In this document: positions 8,623 through 18,515 of the stretch, one piece after another | How positions within the stretch are numbered: the stretch's first letter is position 1 | How the letters are laid out: each line of letters opens with the position of its first letter | Program-made: the position numbers and the translations under genes | The notes under the pieces: model-generated | Databases searched by the model: none | What the model was told of the DNA's origin: nothing | What the model saw: only the letters and a program-made list of their open reading frames with translations | Assembly: GCA_903826865.1 (NCBI GenBank) | Contig: CAIKGD010000048.1 | Span: 62,001-126,000, forward strand | Source of the DNA: an uncultured Verrucomicrobiota bacterium | GTDB taxonomy: Bacteria > Verrucomicrobiota > Kiritimatiellia > Kiritimatiellales > Tichowtungiaceae | Direction: 5' to 3' | Length of the DNA stretch: 64,000 bases

Positions 8623-9595
8623 CTAGTTCGCGAATCTGCGCGACATCTTTTGCGATTTGCGCGATCAGCGTCTCTTTGGAAGGGAAAGGCTGAACGTCGC
8701 GAAGTTTTTTGACCAGACAGACTTCGATCTGCTGTCCGTAAAGGTTGCCGTCGAAATCCAGCAGATAGGCTTCGATCACCGGGTCTGGATCCTTAAAGGT
8801 TTTCCGTTCGCCGATGAAGACGGCGCTGGGAAACAGTTTAGAGTTCAGAGCTTTCGGTTCAGAGTTTTCTGAATTTGAACCCTGAACTTCGAACTCTGAA
8901 TTTTGAACTCGCGTATACGCGGCATAGACGCCGGGAGCGGGGATCAGTTCGTTTTCAGGGTCAACGTTGGCTGTGGGGAAACCGAGTCCGTGTCCGATGC
9001 CGCGGCCTTTGACGACGGTGCCGAAAATACAAAAGGGGCGGCCCAGCATCTGTTCGGCGAGCGGGATGTTGCCGTCGCGCACGGCCTGCCGGATGTGGGT
9101 GCTGGAGATTTTTTCTTCGTCGTAAAGAACCGGCTGCACGGCGGTGGCGGTGATGCCGTGTCCGGCGCAGAGGTTTTTTAAAGCCGGGAATTTTCCGCGC
9201 GCTTTGTAACCGAAGGACCAGTCGGTGCCGCAGACGACGCCGCAGAGGGTCGGCAGTTTTTTCCAAAGGCTGGAAAGGAACTGTTCCGGCTCTGTGTGCG
9301 CGAAAGATTTGTCGAACGGAATAGCGATAACGCCGTGTACGCCGAGTGCTTCGAACTGCCGCAGGCGGCAGGTCTCCGCGCTGATAAGCGGCGGCGCGGT
9401 TTTCGGGCTGAGGACTTTGGCGGGGTGCGGATTGAAAGTGAAGACCCACGCTTCGCCGCCGCGCGCTCCGGCTTGCTCGACGGCGGTGGCGATGACTTTC
9501 CGGTGACCGATGTGTACTCCATCGAAACATCCCATCGCGAGGACAATGGGTTTGTCGGTTTGCGGAATCTCTTCGAGGTTTCTAACGTGAAGCAT
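8594..9595 (-). CDS. ribF: bifunctional riboflavin kinase/FAD synthetase
   Basis: LAMGCFDGVHIGHRKVI, VVCGTDWSFGYKARG, GRGIGHGLGFPTANV, GVYAAYT...SAVFIGERKTF. Confidence 0.95.
   Translation of the reverse strand: MLHVRNLEEIPQTDKPIVLAMGCFDGVHIGHRKVIATAVEQAGARGGEAWVFTFNPHPAKVLSPKTAPPLISAETCRLRQFEALGVHGVIAIPFDKSFAHTEPEQFLSSLWKKLPTLCGVVCGTDWSFGYKARGKFPALKNLCAGHGITATAVQPVLYDEEKISSTHIRQAVRDGNIPLAEQMLGRPFCIFGTVVKGRGIGHGLGFPTANVDPENELIPAPGVYAAYTRVQNSEFEVQGSNSENSEPKALNSKLFPSAVFIGERKTFKDPDPVIEAYLLDFDGNLYGQQIEVCLVKKLRDVQPFPSKETLIAQIAKDVAQIRELVRGRKSTPR
8835..8910. repeat. heptad-periodic inverted repeat inside ribF
   Basis: GTTTAGA GTTCAGA GCTTTCG GTTCAGA GTTTTCT ... TTTGAAC CCTGAAC TTCGAAC TCTGAAT TTTGAAC. 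Confidence 0.75.
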
Positions 9596-10311
9596 CAGGC
9601 AAACTGATTAACAGAAATGATGTGTTTTTCAAGTTCCGTACGATCCCATTTCAGGACGTCGTCGAGTTTCCAGGCATCGGAAAGACTGAAATCTCCGGAC
9701 TGTGTGCGCCGCAATTGCGACAGGCAGGCGCCGCAGCCGAGGCGCCGGCCGAGGTCGTGGGCGAGGGTGCGCACATAGGTGCCCTTGGTGGATTTAACTT
9801 CGAAGGTAAAGCGCGGTGGGTTGAATTCATGCAGAGCGAATTTATAGATGTGGATGAAACGCGGCTCGCGTTCGACTTCCTGGCCCTTGCGGGCGAGTTT
9901 GTAGAGCGGGACGCCGTTCTGCTTGATAGCGGAAACCATGGGCGGCATCTGCATCTGATCGCCGAGCGCGGTTTTCATTTCGGCGCGGAGCTGTTCTTCA
10001 GTGACACCGGAAGGATCTTTTTCAGCTGTGATTTCGCCGTCGGTGTCCTGCGAGTTCGTTTCGACGCCGAGCAGGATTTCGCCTTCGTAGGTTTTGTCGC
10101 CGCCCATGATTTTTGCGGACAGCCGGGTTCCCCGTCCGATCAGCAGGACGACAAGACCGGTGGCGTTGGGGTCGAGTGTTCCGCCGTGACCGGTTTTGTT
10201 GAGCTGAAAATGGTTGCGGACTTTGGCGACAATATCGTGCGATGTCCATTCGCAGGGCTTGTCGATGAGAAGAACGCCGTCGGGGTCGGGCAGGAAGTTG
10301 CGCTTTTTCAT
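9595..10311 (-). CDS. truB: tRNA pseudouridine(55) synthase TruB
   Basis: DGVLLIDKPCEWTSHDIVAKVR, GHGGTLDPNATGLVVLLIGRGTRL, KGTYVRTLAHDLG. Confidence 0.95.
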   Translation of the reverse strand: MKKRNFLPDPDGVLLIDKPCEWTSHDIVAKVRNHFQLNKTGHGGTLDPNATGLVVLLIGRGTRLSAKIMGGDKTYEGEILLGVETNSQDTDGEITAEKDPSGVTEEQLRAEMKTALGDQMQMPPMVSAIKQNGVPLYKLARKGQEVEREPRFIHIYKFALHEFNPPRFTFEVKSTKGTYVRTLAHDLGRRLGCGACLSQLRRTQSGDFSLSDAWKLDDVLKWDRTELEKHIISVNQFA

Positions 10312-10334
10312 TTTCGATTTGGATTCCCGGTGGC

Positions 10335-10362
10335 CGGTTAATTGCGAGTTTCGTACTGCGAA
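10335..10362. repeat. single-arm heptad-periodic sequence between truB and rbfA
   Basis: TGCGAGT TTCGTAC TGCGAAC heptads. Confidence 0.45.
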
Positions 10363-10743
10363 CTAAAGCGTTTCTTCCGCCGGAGTATCATCTTCGGGGA
10401 TGTCGAGCTGCGCGAGGATACCCAGCACGCGATCGCCGTTTTCGATGGAGCTGTCGAGTTTGAAGTGCAGGCGCGGGGTATATTTCAGAATGACATGTTT
10501 ACTCATGCGCGCCTGAATGTCTTTACGGTGCGAGTTGAGAAAGCGGATCATCTTGGTGCGCCCCTCTTCGTGGCCGAAGATGGAGACATAGACGGTGGCA
10601 TCGTGCAGGTCGGGTGCGGTTTCGACGCCGGTGACGGTAATGGCGCTGGTGTCGAAATTACTGCTGGTGAAAAGCCGCGGAAGATCAACCGCGATCTCGC
10701 GTTTGAGCAGTTCGTTGACCCGGATGATGCGTGCGCTGGACAT
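10363..10743 (-). CDS. rbfA: ribosome-binding factor A
   Basis: RIIRVNELLKREIAVDLPRLF, DLHDATVYVSIFGHE, YTPRLHFKLDSSIENGDRV; operon context. Confidence 0.9.
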   Translation of the reverse strand: MSSARIIRVNELLKREIAVDLPRLFTSSNFDTSAITVTGVETAPDLHDATVYVSIFGHEEGRTKMIRFLNSHRKDIQARMSKHVILKYTPRLHFKLDSSIENGDRVLGILAQLDIPEDDTPAEETL

Positions 10744-10751
10744 AGGAAAAT

Positions 10752-10826
10752 CAGTTATGAGTTATGAATGATAAGTGATAAACGAAAAGATATTTCTGCT
10801 CATCATTCATCACTTATAATTTAGCA
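10752..10826. repeat. heptad-periodic inverted-repeat element between rbfA and infB
   Basis: AGTTATG AGTTATG AATGATA AGTGATA arm; opposite arm reverse-complements to AATTATA AGTGATG AATGATG. Confidence 0.7.
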
Positions 10827-10831
10827 TTTCC

Positions 10832-12904
10832 TTAAAGTTTCTGGGCGATTTTCTCGATGGTGTAAGCCTCGATGATATCGCCTTCCTGGAAATTGGCAAA
10901 ATTGTCGGGGCGGATACCGCATTCCTGCCCGTCGCGTACTTCGGCGGAATCGCTCTGGAAGCGTTTGAGCGAGCCGATGGTACCTTTGTAGAGCACTTCG
11001 CTGCCGCGTTTGATGCGGATGCTGGCCCGTGAGGTGACTTTGCCTTCAATAACCATGCAGCCGGCGACTTTATTGCGCTTGCCCATGTCAAAGATCGCTT
11101 TGATTTCGGCTTTTCCGAGGTAGGTTTCGCGCAGTTCGGGATCGAGCAGTCCGCACATGGCGGCTTCGACCTCTTCGAGCAGCTCATAAATAATGCTGTA
11201 GAGGCGGATTTCGACGCCTTCTTTTTTGGCGGCGGCGGTGACGCCGTTTTCTTTGGCAACGTGGAAGCCGAGAATGATCGCGTTGGAGGCGCTGGCCAGC
11301 ATGATATCGTTGGTGGTGATGTTGCCGACATCGCTGGAGAGAATCTTCAGTTTCACCTTATCGCTCTTGATTCCTGCGAGCGAATGGACAATGGCTTCGA
11401 CGGAACCCTGTACGTCACATTTAACAATGACATTGAGCTCTTTGATTTCGCCGGCACCGGCCTGTGCAAAAAGATCGTCGAGCGAGATTTTACCGCGCGA
11501 GGTCTGATTCAGATCGGCGGACTTAATGTCGGCCAGCAGCGTTTCAGAAAGCTGTCTGGCTTCGGCTGCACTGGCACATACCGTGAACTCATCACCTGCG
11601 CCGGGGACGCCGGTAAGGCCGAGACATTTTACGGCGCAGGACGGACCGGCCGTGCGGACCTGTTTGCCCTGATCGTTGATCAGTGCTTTGATGCGTCCGC
11701 ATTGGGCGCCGCAAATAACGTTGTCGCCGACTTTGAGAGTGCCGTCCCGCACGAGCAGTGTAGCCGTCGGACCCATGCCGGGCTCCATCTGTGCTTCAAT
11801 AACATAGCCGTTGGCCCGTTTATGCGCATTGGCCCGGAGTTCGAGCATTTCAGCGTCGAGCGAGATGCGTTCCAGCAGAGCATCTATGCCTGCGCCGGTG
11901 GCGGCGCTGACCGGAATACAGCCGACGGTTCCGCCCCATTCTTCAACCATAACACCGTGCTCGTTGAGCTGTTGCTTGATGCGGTCGGGATGAGTGCCGG
12001 GCAGATCCATCTTATTCAGGGCAACGATGATACAGACGCCTGCCGCTTTGGCGTGCTTGATGGCTTCGATCGTTTGCGGCATGACACCGTCATCGGCAGC
12101 GACGACGAGTACTGCAATATCGGTGACGTTGGCGCCGCGGGCGCGCATGGCGGTGAAGGCAGCATGGCCGGGTGTGTCGAGAAAGGTGATTTGTCGCGCA
12201 TCCATATCGACCGTATAGGCTCCGATATGCTGGGTGATGCCGCCGGATTCGCCAGCGACCACTTTGGTATTGCGGATGCGGTCGAGCAGTGAGGTTTTGC
12301 CGTGGTCGACATGGCCCATAAAAGTGACGATCGGCGGGCGGATTTCGAGATCTTCAGGCCGGTCTTTTTCGACCGGTGCCACCGGTTTGCGCGGCGTCGC
12401 TTCGGCCGGCTTGGACTGCGGTTTATCTTTTTTCTTCAGTTCAACCGTAAAACCGTGCTTTTCACCGATTTGTTTGGCGATCTTGATATCGATATCCTGA
12501 TTGATCGACGCAAAGATGTTCATTCTCATCAGCTCGGCGATAAGCTGGTTGGGCTTGAGAGCCATTTTTTCGGCCAGCTCTTTAACGGCGATTTGCGGCT
12601 TGGCGAAAGAGAGAATGAGGGAAGCTTCTTCGGCAGGCTCTTCCGTTTCTTCCGGTTCCGGAACAGACTCTTTTTGTTGTTGAGGAACTTCTGGTGCTGG
12701 TGCAGCAGCGGGAGCGTTCTTGGCCGCCTTGGCTGTACGGGCCGCTTCGATAGAAGCGAAACCGAGTTCATCGCAGACAATGGCGACCTGCTTATCGGCG
12801 ATAAGGCTCTGGCCGTCTTCGGCCTTGATCTCCACATCACTGAGGATTTCAAGCAGCTCTTCGACGGTCACGTCTAAATCAGTGGCTAGTTCGTGGACTC
12901 TCAT
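10832..12904 (-). CDS. infB: translation initiation factor IF-2
   Basis: [48 protein letters not shown] GTPase motifs; IF2 C-terminal domains. Confidence 0.97.
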   Translation of the reverse strand: MRVHELATDLDVTVEELLEILSDVEIKAEDGQSLIADKQVAIVCDELGFASIEAARTAKAAKNAPAAAPAPEVPQQQKESVPEPEETEEPAEEASLILSFAKPQIAVKELAEKMALKPNQLIAELMRMNIFASINQDIDIKIAKQIGEKHGFTVELKKKDKPQSKPAEATPRKPVAPVEKDRPEDLEIRPPIVTFMGHVDHGKTSLLDRIRNTKVVAGESGGITQHIGAYTVDMDARQITFLDTPGHAAFTAMRARGANVTDIAVLVVAADDGVMPQTIEAIKHAKAAGVCIIVALNKMDLPGTHPDRIKQQLNEHGVMVEEWGGTVGCIPVSAATGAGIDALLERISLDAEMLELRANAHKRANGYVIEAQMEPGMGPTATLLVRDGTLKVGDNVICGAQCGRIKALINDQGKQVRTAGPSCAVKCLGLTGVPGAGDEFTVCASAAEARQLSETLLADIKSADLNQTSRGKISLDDLFAQAGAGEIKELNVIVKCDVQGSVEAIVHSLAGIKSDKVKLKILSSDVGNITTNDIMLASASNAIILGFHVAKENGVTAAAKKEGVEIRLYSIIYELLEEVEAAMCGLLDPELRETYLGKAEIKAIFDMGKRNKVAGCMVIEGKVTSRASIRIKRGSEVLYKGTIGSLKRFQSDSAEVRDGQECGIRPDNFANFQEGDIIEAYTIEKIAQKL

Positions 12905-14172
12905 TCTTTAATTTCACCATGTTTTGCCGTGTAGGCTTTTTCCGCAGCGCTCCAGAGAGCCTGCGCCTGTTCAGGGGTAACGTCCTCGATCTCTGCGAGG
13001 TCAGACAAATCCGCGGCCATAATGCCTTCAATAGACAGGAAGCCCGCGTAAACCAGTTTTTCAGCCCATTCTTCGCCGATTCCTGAAACGGCAGCCAGCC
13101 CGGAGACGGCGGCGGCGACGCGCTCTTCAAAATTCATGGCCTCTTCATCCTTCTGAATGTCGACGCGCCAGCCGATCAGTTTGGAGGTGAGACGGGCGTT
13201 CTGGCCGCGTTTGCCGATAGCTAGCGACAGCTGGTCGGCATCAACCGTGACGGTGACGGTGTGGGTCGGTTCGTCCACGGCGACGGTTTTGAGCTTGGCA
13301 GGGGCGAGTGCGTTGACGACCAGCGTCTTGATATCATCGCTCCAGCGGACGATATCGATCTTCTCGCCATTGAGTTCGCGAACGATGTTTTTGACGCGCA
13401 TGCCGCGGATGCCGACGCAGGCTCCGACGGGATCAACCCGTTCGTCGTGTGAAATAACCGCCACTTTGCTGCGGCAGCCGGCTTCGCGGGCAATACCGCG
13501 GATTTCCATAGTTCCGTCGGCAATTTCCGAGACTTCCAGTTCGAAAAGGCGGCGGACAAAGTCCGGATGGCTGCGGGAAAGAAGAATTTCAGGACCGGAT
13601 TCCCGTTCCTTGATGGAGACGATATAGGCACGAATGCGTTCGCCGACTTCGTATTCTTCGGTCGGAACGCGCTCTTTGGAAGGCATTGTGCCTTCGGCGC
13701 CGTGGTCGAGTTCGATAATTACGGTGCTGCGCTCGAAGCGACGCACTGTACCAGTGACAATTTCTCCGGTGCGGTTTTTGTAATCTTCGAAAATCCGGCT
13801 CTTTTCCGCCTGCCGGATGCGTTGCAGAATAGTTTGCTTGGCGGTCTGCGCGGCGATACGACCGAAATTGCGCGGTGTGGATTCAATTTCGACGATTTCA
13901 TCGAGCTGGGCGGAGGGATTGGTGCGACGGGCTTCAGCCAGACTGACTTCGTTGTAGCGATCATTGACTGCAATGACTACCTTCTTTCGCGCAAAGGCTT
14001 TTATATCAAGGGTTTCCCTGCTTATTTCAACGCGCAGATCCTCAGCGTCGGCTATGCTTTTGCTGGCGGCATTCTGTAAAGCAGATTCAATTGCACCGAT
14101 AATGGTTTCGCGATCAACTCCGCGCTCACGTTCCATGTATTCCACAACGGCACTCAGTTCGCTGTTCATCAT
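12901..14172 (-). CDS. nusA: transcription termination/antitermination protein NusA
   Basis: S1/KH domains, GACVGIRGMRVKNIVRELNGEKIDIV; overlaps infB start. Confidence 0.96.
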   Translation of the reverse strand: MMNSELSAVVEYMERERGVDRETIIGAIESALQNAASKSIADAEDLRVEISRETLDIKAFARKKVVIAVNDRYNEVSLAEARRTNPSAQLDEIVEIESTPRNFGRIAAQTAKQTILQRIRQAEKSRIFEDYKNRTGEIVTGTVRRFERSTVIIELDHGAEGTMPSKERVPTEEYEVGERIRAYIVSIKERESGPEILLSRSHPDFVRRLFELEVSEIADGTMEIRGIAREAGCRSKVAVISHDERVDPVGACVGIRGMRVKNIVRELNGEKIDIVRWSDDIKTLVVNALAPAKLKTVAVDEPTHTVTVTVDADQLSLAIGKRGQNARLTSKLIGWRVDIQKDEEAMNFEERVAAAVSGLAAVSGIGEEWAEKLVYAGFLSIEGIMAADLSDLAEIEDVTPEQAQALWSAAEKAYTAKHGEIKE

Positions 14173-14215
14173 TTCCTCCCGATTTCAAAAAGCTTTAAAA
14201 TAACAGGTTCTTTTA

Positions 14216-14246
14216 GAAAAAAAGAGCGGACCGAGGGCCCGCTCTC
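14216..14246 (-). terminator. Rho-independent terminator downstream of the rhomboid gene
   Basis: Minus strand GAGCGG-gccctcggt-CCGCTC followed by TTTTTTT. Confidence 0.7.
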
Positions 14247-14328
14247 TTCCATTAGAGACCAGTTTCAAAGCCTGCAATCTACGCTTCCGGAGAAGGCGGG
14301 TCAAGGGGTTTTTGAACAGGACATTTTC

Positions 14329-14356
14329 CGTATTACTTATTACACATTATTGTTTC
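14329..14356. repeat. single-arm heptad-periodic sequence at 3' end of the rhomboid gene
   Basis: CGTATTA CTTATTA CACATTA TTG heptads overlapping the stop codon. Confidence 0.5.
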
Positions 14357-15114
14357 CCGGCGCGTTTCAGCAAGTCGCGTTCGCGGCTTGTCAGCGAATG
14401 CATGCCTTGCTGTGCGGCTTTGTCGAGGATTCTGTCTATCTCAGCGCGGCTGACGGGCGGGTTTCCTTTCGGGCGGAACTTTTCCTTAATTTTATGCAGA
14501 ATGTCAGGTCGGCCGATGATGGTGGCATAGATATAACCGGCAATACCTCCGCCGAGATGCGCGGCGTTGGCAATATGTCCGCCGGGCCCGGCGAGAGTGT
14601 GCATGAATTCGTAGGCACCGAGCAGGAGGACGAAAAGCCACGCTTTGATGGGCACAAAAGGCATAAAAATAAGGATGAGTTCGCGCTTAGGGTAGAGCGC
14701 AGCATAAGCGCCGAGTACTCCAAAGACGGCACCGGAGGCGCCGATACAGGAACCGTAAGGCGAGAGAAGTGACCATCCCAAGCCGCCGAGGATACCGCTT
14801 AGGAAATAAAGGGCGAAGAAGCGGTTGGTGCCGAGCGTACGCTCGGTTTCCGGCCCCAGAAAGTACAGTCCCATCATATTGGAGAACAGATGACCGATCC
14901 CCTGATGAATAAACTGATAGGTCACAAGCTGCCAGAAACTGAATGTGGTCCACCAGTTGACTCGCAGGGCGCCGAACCGGCTCAGCGGGTAATGGAAAAC
15001 GTATTCAATAACATAGGCGGCGATGTTGGCAAAGATTAGCATCTGCACGCCAAAGGTCATTTGGGTCGGGTTGCCGTGGATATCTTGAGTTGCGGTTCGC
15101 ATGGTCGGCATCAT
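14347..15114 (-). CDS. rhomboid family intramembrane serine protease
   Basis: YQFIHQGIGHLFSNMMGLYFLG, CIGASGAVFGVLGAYAALYP (GASG serine), AHLGGGIAGYIYA (His). Confidence 0.93.
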   Translation of the reverse strand: MMPTMRTATQDIHGNPTQMTFGVQMLIFANIAAYVIEYVFHYPLSRFGALRVNWWTTFSFWQLVTYQFIHQGIGHLFSNMMGLYFLGPETERTLGTNRFFALYFLSGILGGLGWSLLSPYGSCIGASGAVFGVLGAYAALYPKRELILIFMPFVPIKAWLFVLLLGAYEFMHTLAGPGGHIANAAHLGGGIAGYIYATIIGRPDILHKIKEKFRPKGNPPVSRAEIDRILDKAAQQGMHSLTSRERDLLKRAGKQ

Positions 15115-15175
15115 AGCCGATTTTTAATGGATTGCAAAAGCGTATGGTTTGAATTAGTTTCCTCCCCCAATTGCA

Positions 15176-16174
15176 GTGTTTCGGGATAGAAAAATGACAG
15201 ATATTTTTGTAAAATCTTATGACGAACAGCGCAAACCTCCTTCGAGGTTTATTGTGACCGGATTGGTTGTGCTGGCTGTAACCGTAGTTGTGATCGGCCT
15301 GTGCCTATGGATGGACAGCCGTTCGGTTAAAGCATCTGCGGCAAAGTCGGCGGCTCAGGAAAAGCCGGTTGCCGCGCCGGTTAAACCTCCGGTTCCGGCA
15401 CCCGCGCCGGTTGCTCCGGCTCCGGCCGCTCCGGCTGTTCCGCCTGCCGATCTTAAAGCACAGCAGCTTTTCACCCGCGCCCAGAGCCTTGCCGCCGCCG
15501 GCAGTCTGGCTCAGGCGCGCGACCTGCTCGGCGAAGTAATCGCGACGGCTTCTGAAGAAAGCCTAAAAAACAACGCTCTGCGCGTTCAGGGGCGTATTAA
15601 TGTACAACTTTTCCTTTCCACGACGCCGACCCCGGAAAAGAAAAACTATGTCATCCAGCCTGGTGATTCATTCGATAAAATTGCGCGGCAGAACAAGACT
15701 ACGGTTGAGCTGATCCGCAAAATGAACAAAATTGAAAACAACATGATTTATCCCGGCGGACGCCTGCTCATTCCTGCCGCACCGTTTGTTGTACAGGTCG
15801 ATAAATCCGCTAAAACTGTTGATTTGACCATGAACGGAAAACTGTTTAAGCGTTACATCGCCGGACTCGGCATGAACGGCAAAACGCCGCTTGGCACGTT
15901 CCGCACCGTCGTGCACCAGACCAATCCCGCCTGGACGCCGCCGGGCGGCGGCATCATCCCCTTCGGCGATCCGCGCAATCTGCTTGGCACCCGCTGGATG
16001 TCTATTCAGGACTCAACCCGGCCTGAAATCAAAGGCTTCGGTATTCACGGCACTCCTGCGCGCGACAGTATCGGCGCTGAAACCAGCAATGGGTGTATCC
16101 GGATGCTGAACGAGGATGTCGAAGAACTCTACCTGCTGATTCCCCGCGGGACGGATGTCATCATCAGCGAATAA
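15176..16174 (+). CDS. LysM domain L,D-transpeptidase (YkuD)
   Basis: YVIQPGDSFDKIARQNKTTVELIRKMN LysM; IHGTPARDSIGAETSNGCIRMLNEDVEEL YkuD HXX14-17SXGCXR. Confidence 0.92.
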   Translation: MFRDRKMTDIFVKSYDEQRKPPSRFIVTGLVVLAVTVVVIGLCLWMDSRSVKASAAKSAAQEKPVAAPVKPPVPAPAPVAPAPAAPAVPPADLKAQQLFTRAQSLAAAGSLAQARDLLGEVIATASEESLKNNALRVQGRINVQLFLSTTPTPEKKNYVIQPGDSFDKIARQNKTTVELIRKMNKIENNMIYPGGRLLIPAAPFVVQVDKSAKTVDLTMNGKLFKRYIAGLGMNGKTPLGTFRTVVHQTNPAWTPPGGGIIPFGDPRNLLGTRWMSIQDSTRPEIKGFGIHGTPARDSIGAETSNGCIRMLNEDVEELYLLIPRGTDVIISE

Positions 16175-16195
16175 CCAACCTTTAGGAGTTGTGCT

Positions 16196-17152
16196 ATGCC
16201 GCCTTTTACACTGCCTTTTGAAAAACCTGTTTTTGAGCTCGAGAAAAAACTGCACGAGCTGGAGGCCTTCAGCAAGAAACAGGACATTGATGTCTCGCAT
16301 GAAATCGAGCGCATGAAAGAAAAGATTGCGGCGACCCGCGGGCAGATTTACGGCAACCTGACGGCCTGGCAGAAAGTTCAGGTCGCCCGTCATCCCGAGC
16401 GGCCCTACACCATGGACTACATCCGGAATATGACTACGGACTTCGTTGAAATCCACGGTGACCGCATCCATGCCGACGACCGCGCCATTATCGGCGGCTT
16501 TGCTAAAATCGACGGACAGAAGGTCATGATCATCGGTTCGCAGAAAGGGCGCGACACCCGGAGCAATCTTGAATGCAACTTCGGCTGCGCCTATCCGGAA
16601 GGTTACCGCAAGGCGCTGCGCCTCATGCGGCTCGCCGACAAATTCAACGTGCCGATCATAACGCTTATCGACACCCCCGGCGCATTTCCAGGCCTTGAAT
16701 CTGAAGAGCGTCACATTGCCGAGGCCATCGCCGTCAACCTGCGCGAAATGTTCAACATCCGCGTGCCGATCATTGTCACTATCATCGGTGAAGGCGGCTC
16801 CGGCGGCGCGCTCGGCATCGGCATCGGTGATCGTATTCTGATTTTTGAACACGCCTATTATTCGGTCATTTCTCCCGAAGGTTGCGCCGCGATTCTGTTC
16901 AAAGACCGCGCCTATGCCGACCAGTCGGCCGAAGCGCTGAAAATAACCGCCCAGCATCTGATCGAAAACAAGCTGGCCGATGAAATTGTACCCGAGCCGA
17001 AGGGCGGGGCGCATACCGATCAAAAAGCCGCGGCGGACAATCTTAAAGCCGCGCTTCTGCGCAACCTGGCCGAACTTAAAGCGCAGACGGCTGAACAGCT
17101 CATGATCGCGCGCTACGACAAATTCCGCGCCATGGGTGTGTTTCAGGAGTGA
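16196..17152 (+). CDS. accA: acetyl-CoA carboxylase carboxyltransferase subunit alpha
   Basis: ELEKKLHELE, DIDVSHEIERM, DFVEIHGDRIHADDRAIIGG, LIDTPGAFPGLESEERHIAEAIA. Confidence 0.97.
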   Translation: MPPFTLPFEKPVFELEKKLHELEAFSKKQDIDVSHEIERMKEKIAATRGQIYGNLTAWQKVQVARHPERPYTMDYIRNMTTDFVEIHGDRIHADDRAIIGGFAKIDGQKVMIIGSQKGRDTRSNLECNFGCAYPEGYRKALRLMRLADKFNVPIITLIDTPGAFPGLESEERHIAEAIAVNLREMFNIRVPIIVTIIGEGGSGGALGIGIGDRILIFEHAYYSVISPEGCAAILFKDRAYADQSAEALKITAQHLIENKLADEIVPEPKGGAHTDQKAAADNLKAALLRNLAELKAQTAEQLMIARYDKFRAMGVFQE

Positions 17153-17258
17153 TGCGTACGACGTATTGCGTACTGCGTATCGCGTAACAGTCGTATTTCC
17201 GGACTTCGGGAAGTTCCGTGCTTTTGTGCAATACGCAGTACCCGTTACGGATTACGTT
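17153..17258. repeat. heptad-periodic inverted-repeat element between accA and folB
   Basis: ACGTATT GCGTACT GCGTATC GCGTAAC; opposite arm reverse-complements to ACGTAAT CCGTAAC GGGTACT GCGTATT. Confidence 0.75.
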
Positions 17259-17601
17259 TTCTTGTGATTTCAACCGCAACACTGCGGGCAAAGCGCAATG
17301 CGCCGGGCTTATCAATGGTAACCGTTGCGCTTTGAATGCGGGCATCTTTCAGGCAGATTGCCGCAATATTTTCGGCCAACGATTCAATCAGCTTGAGGCG
17401 GCTGTTTTCGACAAAATCAAGAATCGCCACTTTGATCGCTTTGTAGTCTGCCGTATCGTTGAGCTCATCGCTCTTTCCGGCGGCGCGCAGGTCGGTTTCC
17501 ATCATGACATTGATGAGAACGTCCTGCTTATTTTTCCGCTCTGCAGGGTAAAGTCCGATGATGCATCTCAGCGCCAGGTCTCTGATATAAATTTTATCCA
17601 T
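17245..17601 (-). CDS. folB: dihydroneopterin aldolase
   Basis: MDKIYIRDLALRCIIGLYPAERKNKQDVLINVMMETDLRAAGKSDELNDTADYKAI. Confidence 0.92.
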   Translation of the reverse strand: MDKIYIRDLALRCIIGLYPAERKNKQDVLINVMMETDLRAAGKSDELNDTADYKAIKVAILDFVENSRLKLIESLAENIAAICLKDARIQSATVTIDKPGALRFARSVAVEITRKRNP

Positions 17602-17611
17602 CGTCCTGCTT

Positions 17612-18328
17612 TCAGGTTTCTAAAAGGTTTTGTCCTCCGTCGACAAAAATCGTCTGTCCGGTGATATGGTCACTTTTCAGCAGATAGAGAACGGCGCCGG
17701 CGACGTCGGCGGGAGTCGGGCGTTTACTGAGCGGGATGGTTCCGGCATATTCCCACGCCGGATTATCACGATCTTTCGGCGGCGGAAGTATTGCCCCGGG
17801 CGCGACGGCATTGACGGTGATGCCGGGGGCGAGGTCGAGCGCTGCCAGTTTAGTCAGTTCCTCAAGTGCTTTTTTACTGAGCATATACGGCACGCAGGTC
17901 GTGTCGTGTGACGTGACGCGGCGGTCGAGCAGGTTGATGATCTTTCCGGTTTTCGTCTGCCTCGCAAACCCTCGGATCAGCGCCAACGGCGCGAGCAGGT
18001 TCGGCTGTAGCTCTTTTATCGCCGCGTCATAGGTGGCGTCAATGAGCCGGGTCTGGTGAAAAACGCTGGCGTTGTTAACGAGAATGTCGATTGGCCCGAA
18101 CTGCTGCGCAGTGCGTTCCAGCAGCGTTTCACACTGCGCCGGATCGTTCATATCGGCTTGGATGATGTTCGGCCAGAAGGCGCCGGCTTCTTTTTCCGAT
18201 GTTAGGAAATGGACGATTACTTCTGCGCCTTCGGCAAGCAGAGCTTCGGTAATCGCGCGGCCGATACGCACTGCGCCGCCCGTCACCAATGCCCGTTTGC
18301 CTTTCAGTATCATGCTTACATTATGCAC
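17612..18328 (-). CDS. SDR family oxidoreductase (pteridine reductase/FolM-like)
   Basis: RALVTGGAVRIGRAITEAL, LVNNASVF, YMLSKKALEELTKLAALDLAP; next to folB. Confidence 0.85.
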   Translation of the reverse strand: MHNVSMILKGKRALVTGGAVRIGRAITEALLAEGAEVIVHFLTSEKEAGAFWPNIIQADMNDPAQCETLLERTAQQFGPIDILVNNASVFHQTRLIDATYDAAIKELQPNLLAPLALIRGFARQTKTGKIINLLDRRVTSHDTTCVPYMLSKKALEELTKLAALDLAPGITVNAVAPGAILPPPKDRDNPAWEYAGTIPLSKRPTPADVAGAVLYLLKSDHITGQTIFVDGGQNLLET

Positions 18329-18515
18329 AAACGATCAGGTTGGTGCAACGGCTGTTATCGGCTCATGCGCAGAGGTGTTCAGTGAATTGTGCTGCCGGTA
18401 TGCGCAGGACGGAGAGCAGTGCGAGACCTTGGTGGCAATCGGCTTTTCGTGTCCGTATGAAAAGGCACATCAAATTTAGATAGACAGTGGGCTTTGTAAT
18501 TCTAATTATCGCGCC

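Noticed and set aside
11261-12292. 343-aa plus-strand ORF
   Set aside because: Antisense to infB, caused by high-GC codon structure.
16013-17023. 336-aa minus-strand ORF
   Set aside because: Antisense to accA.
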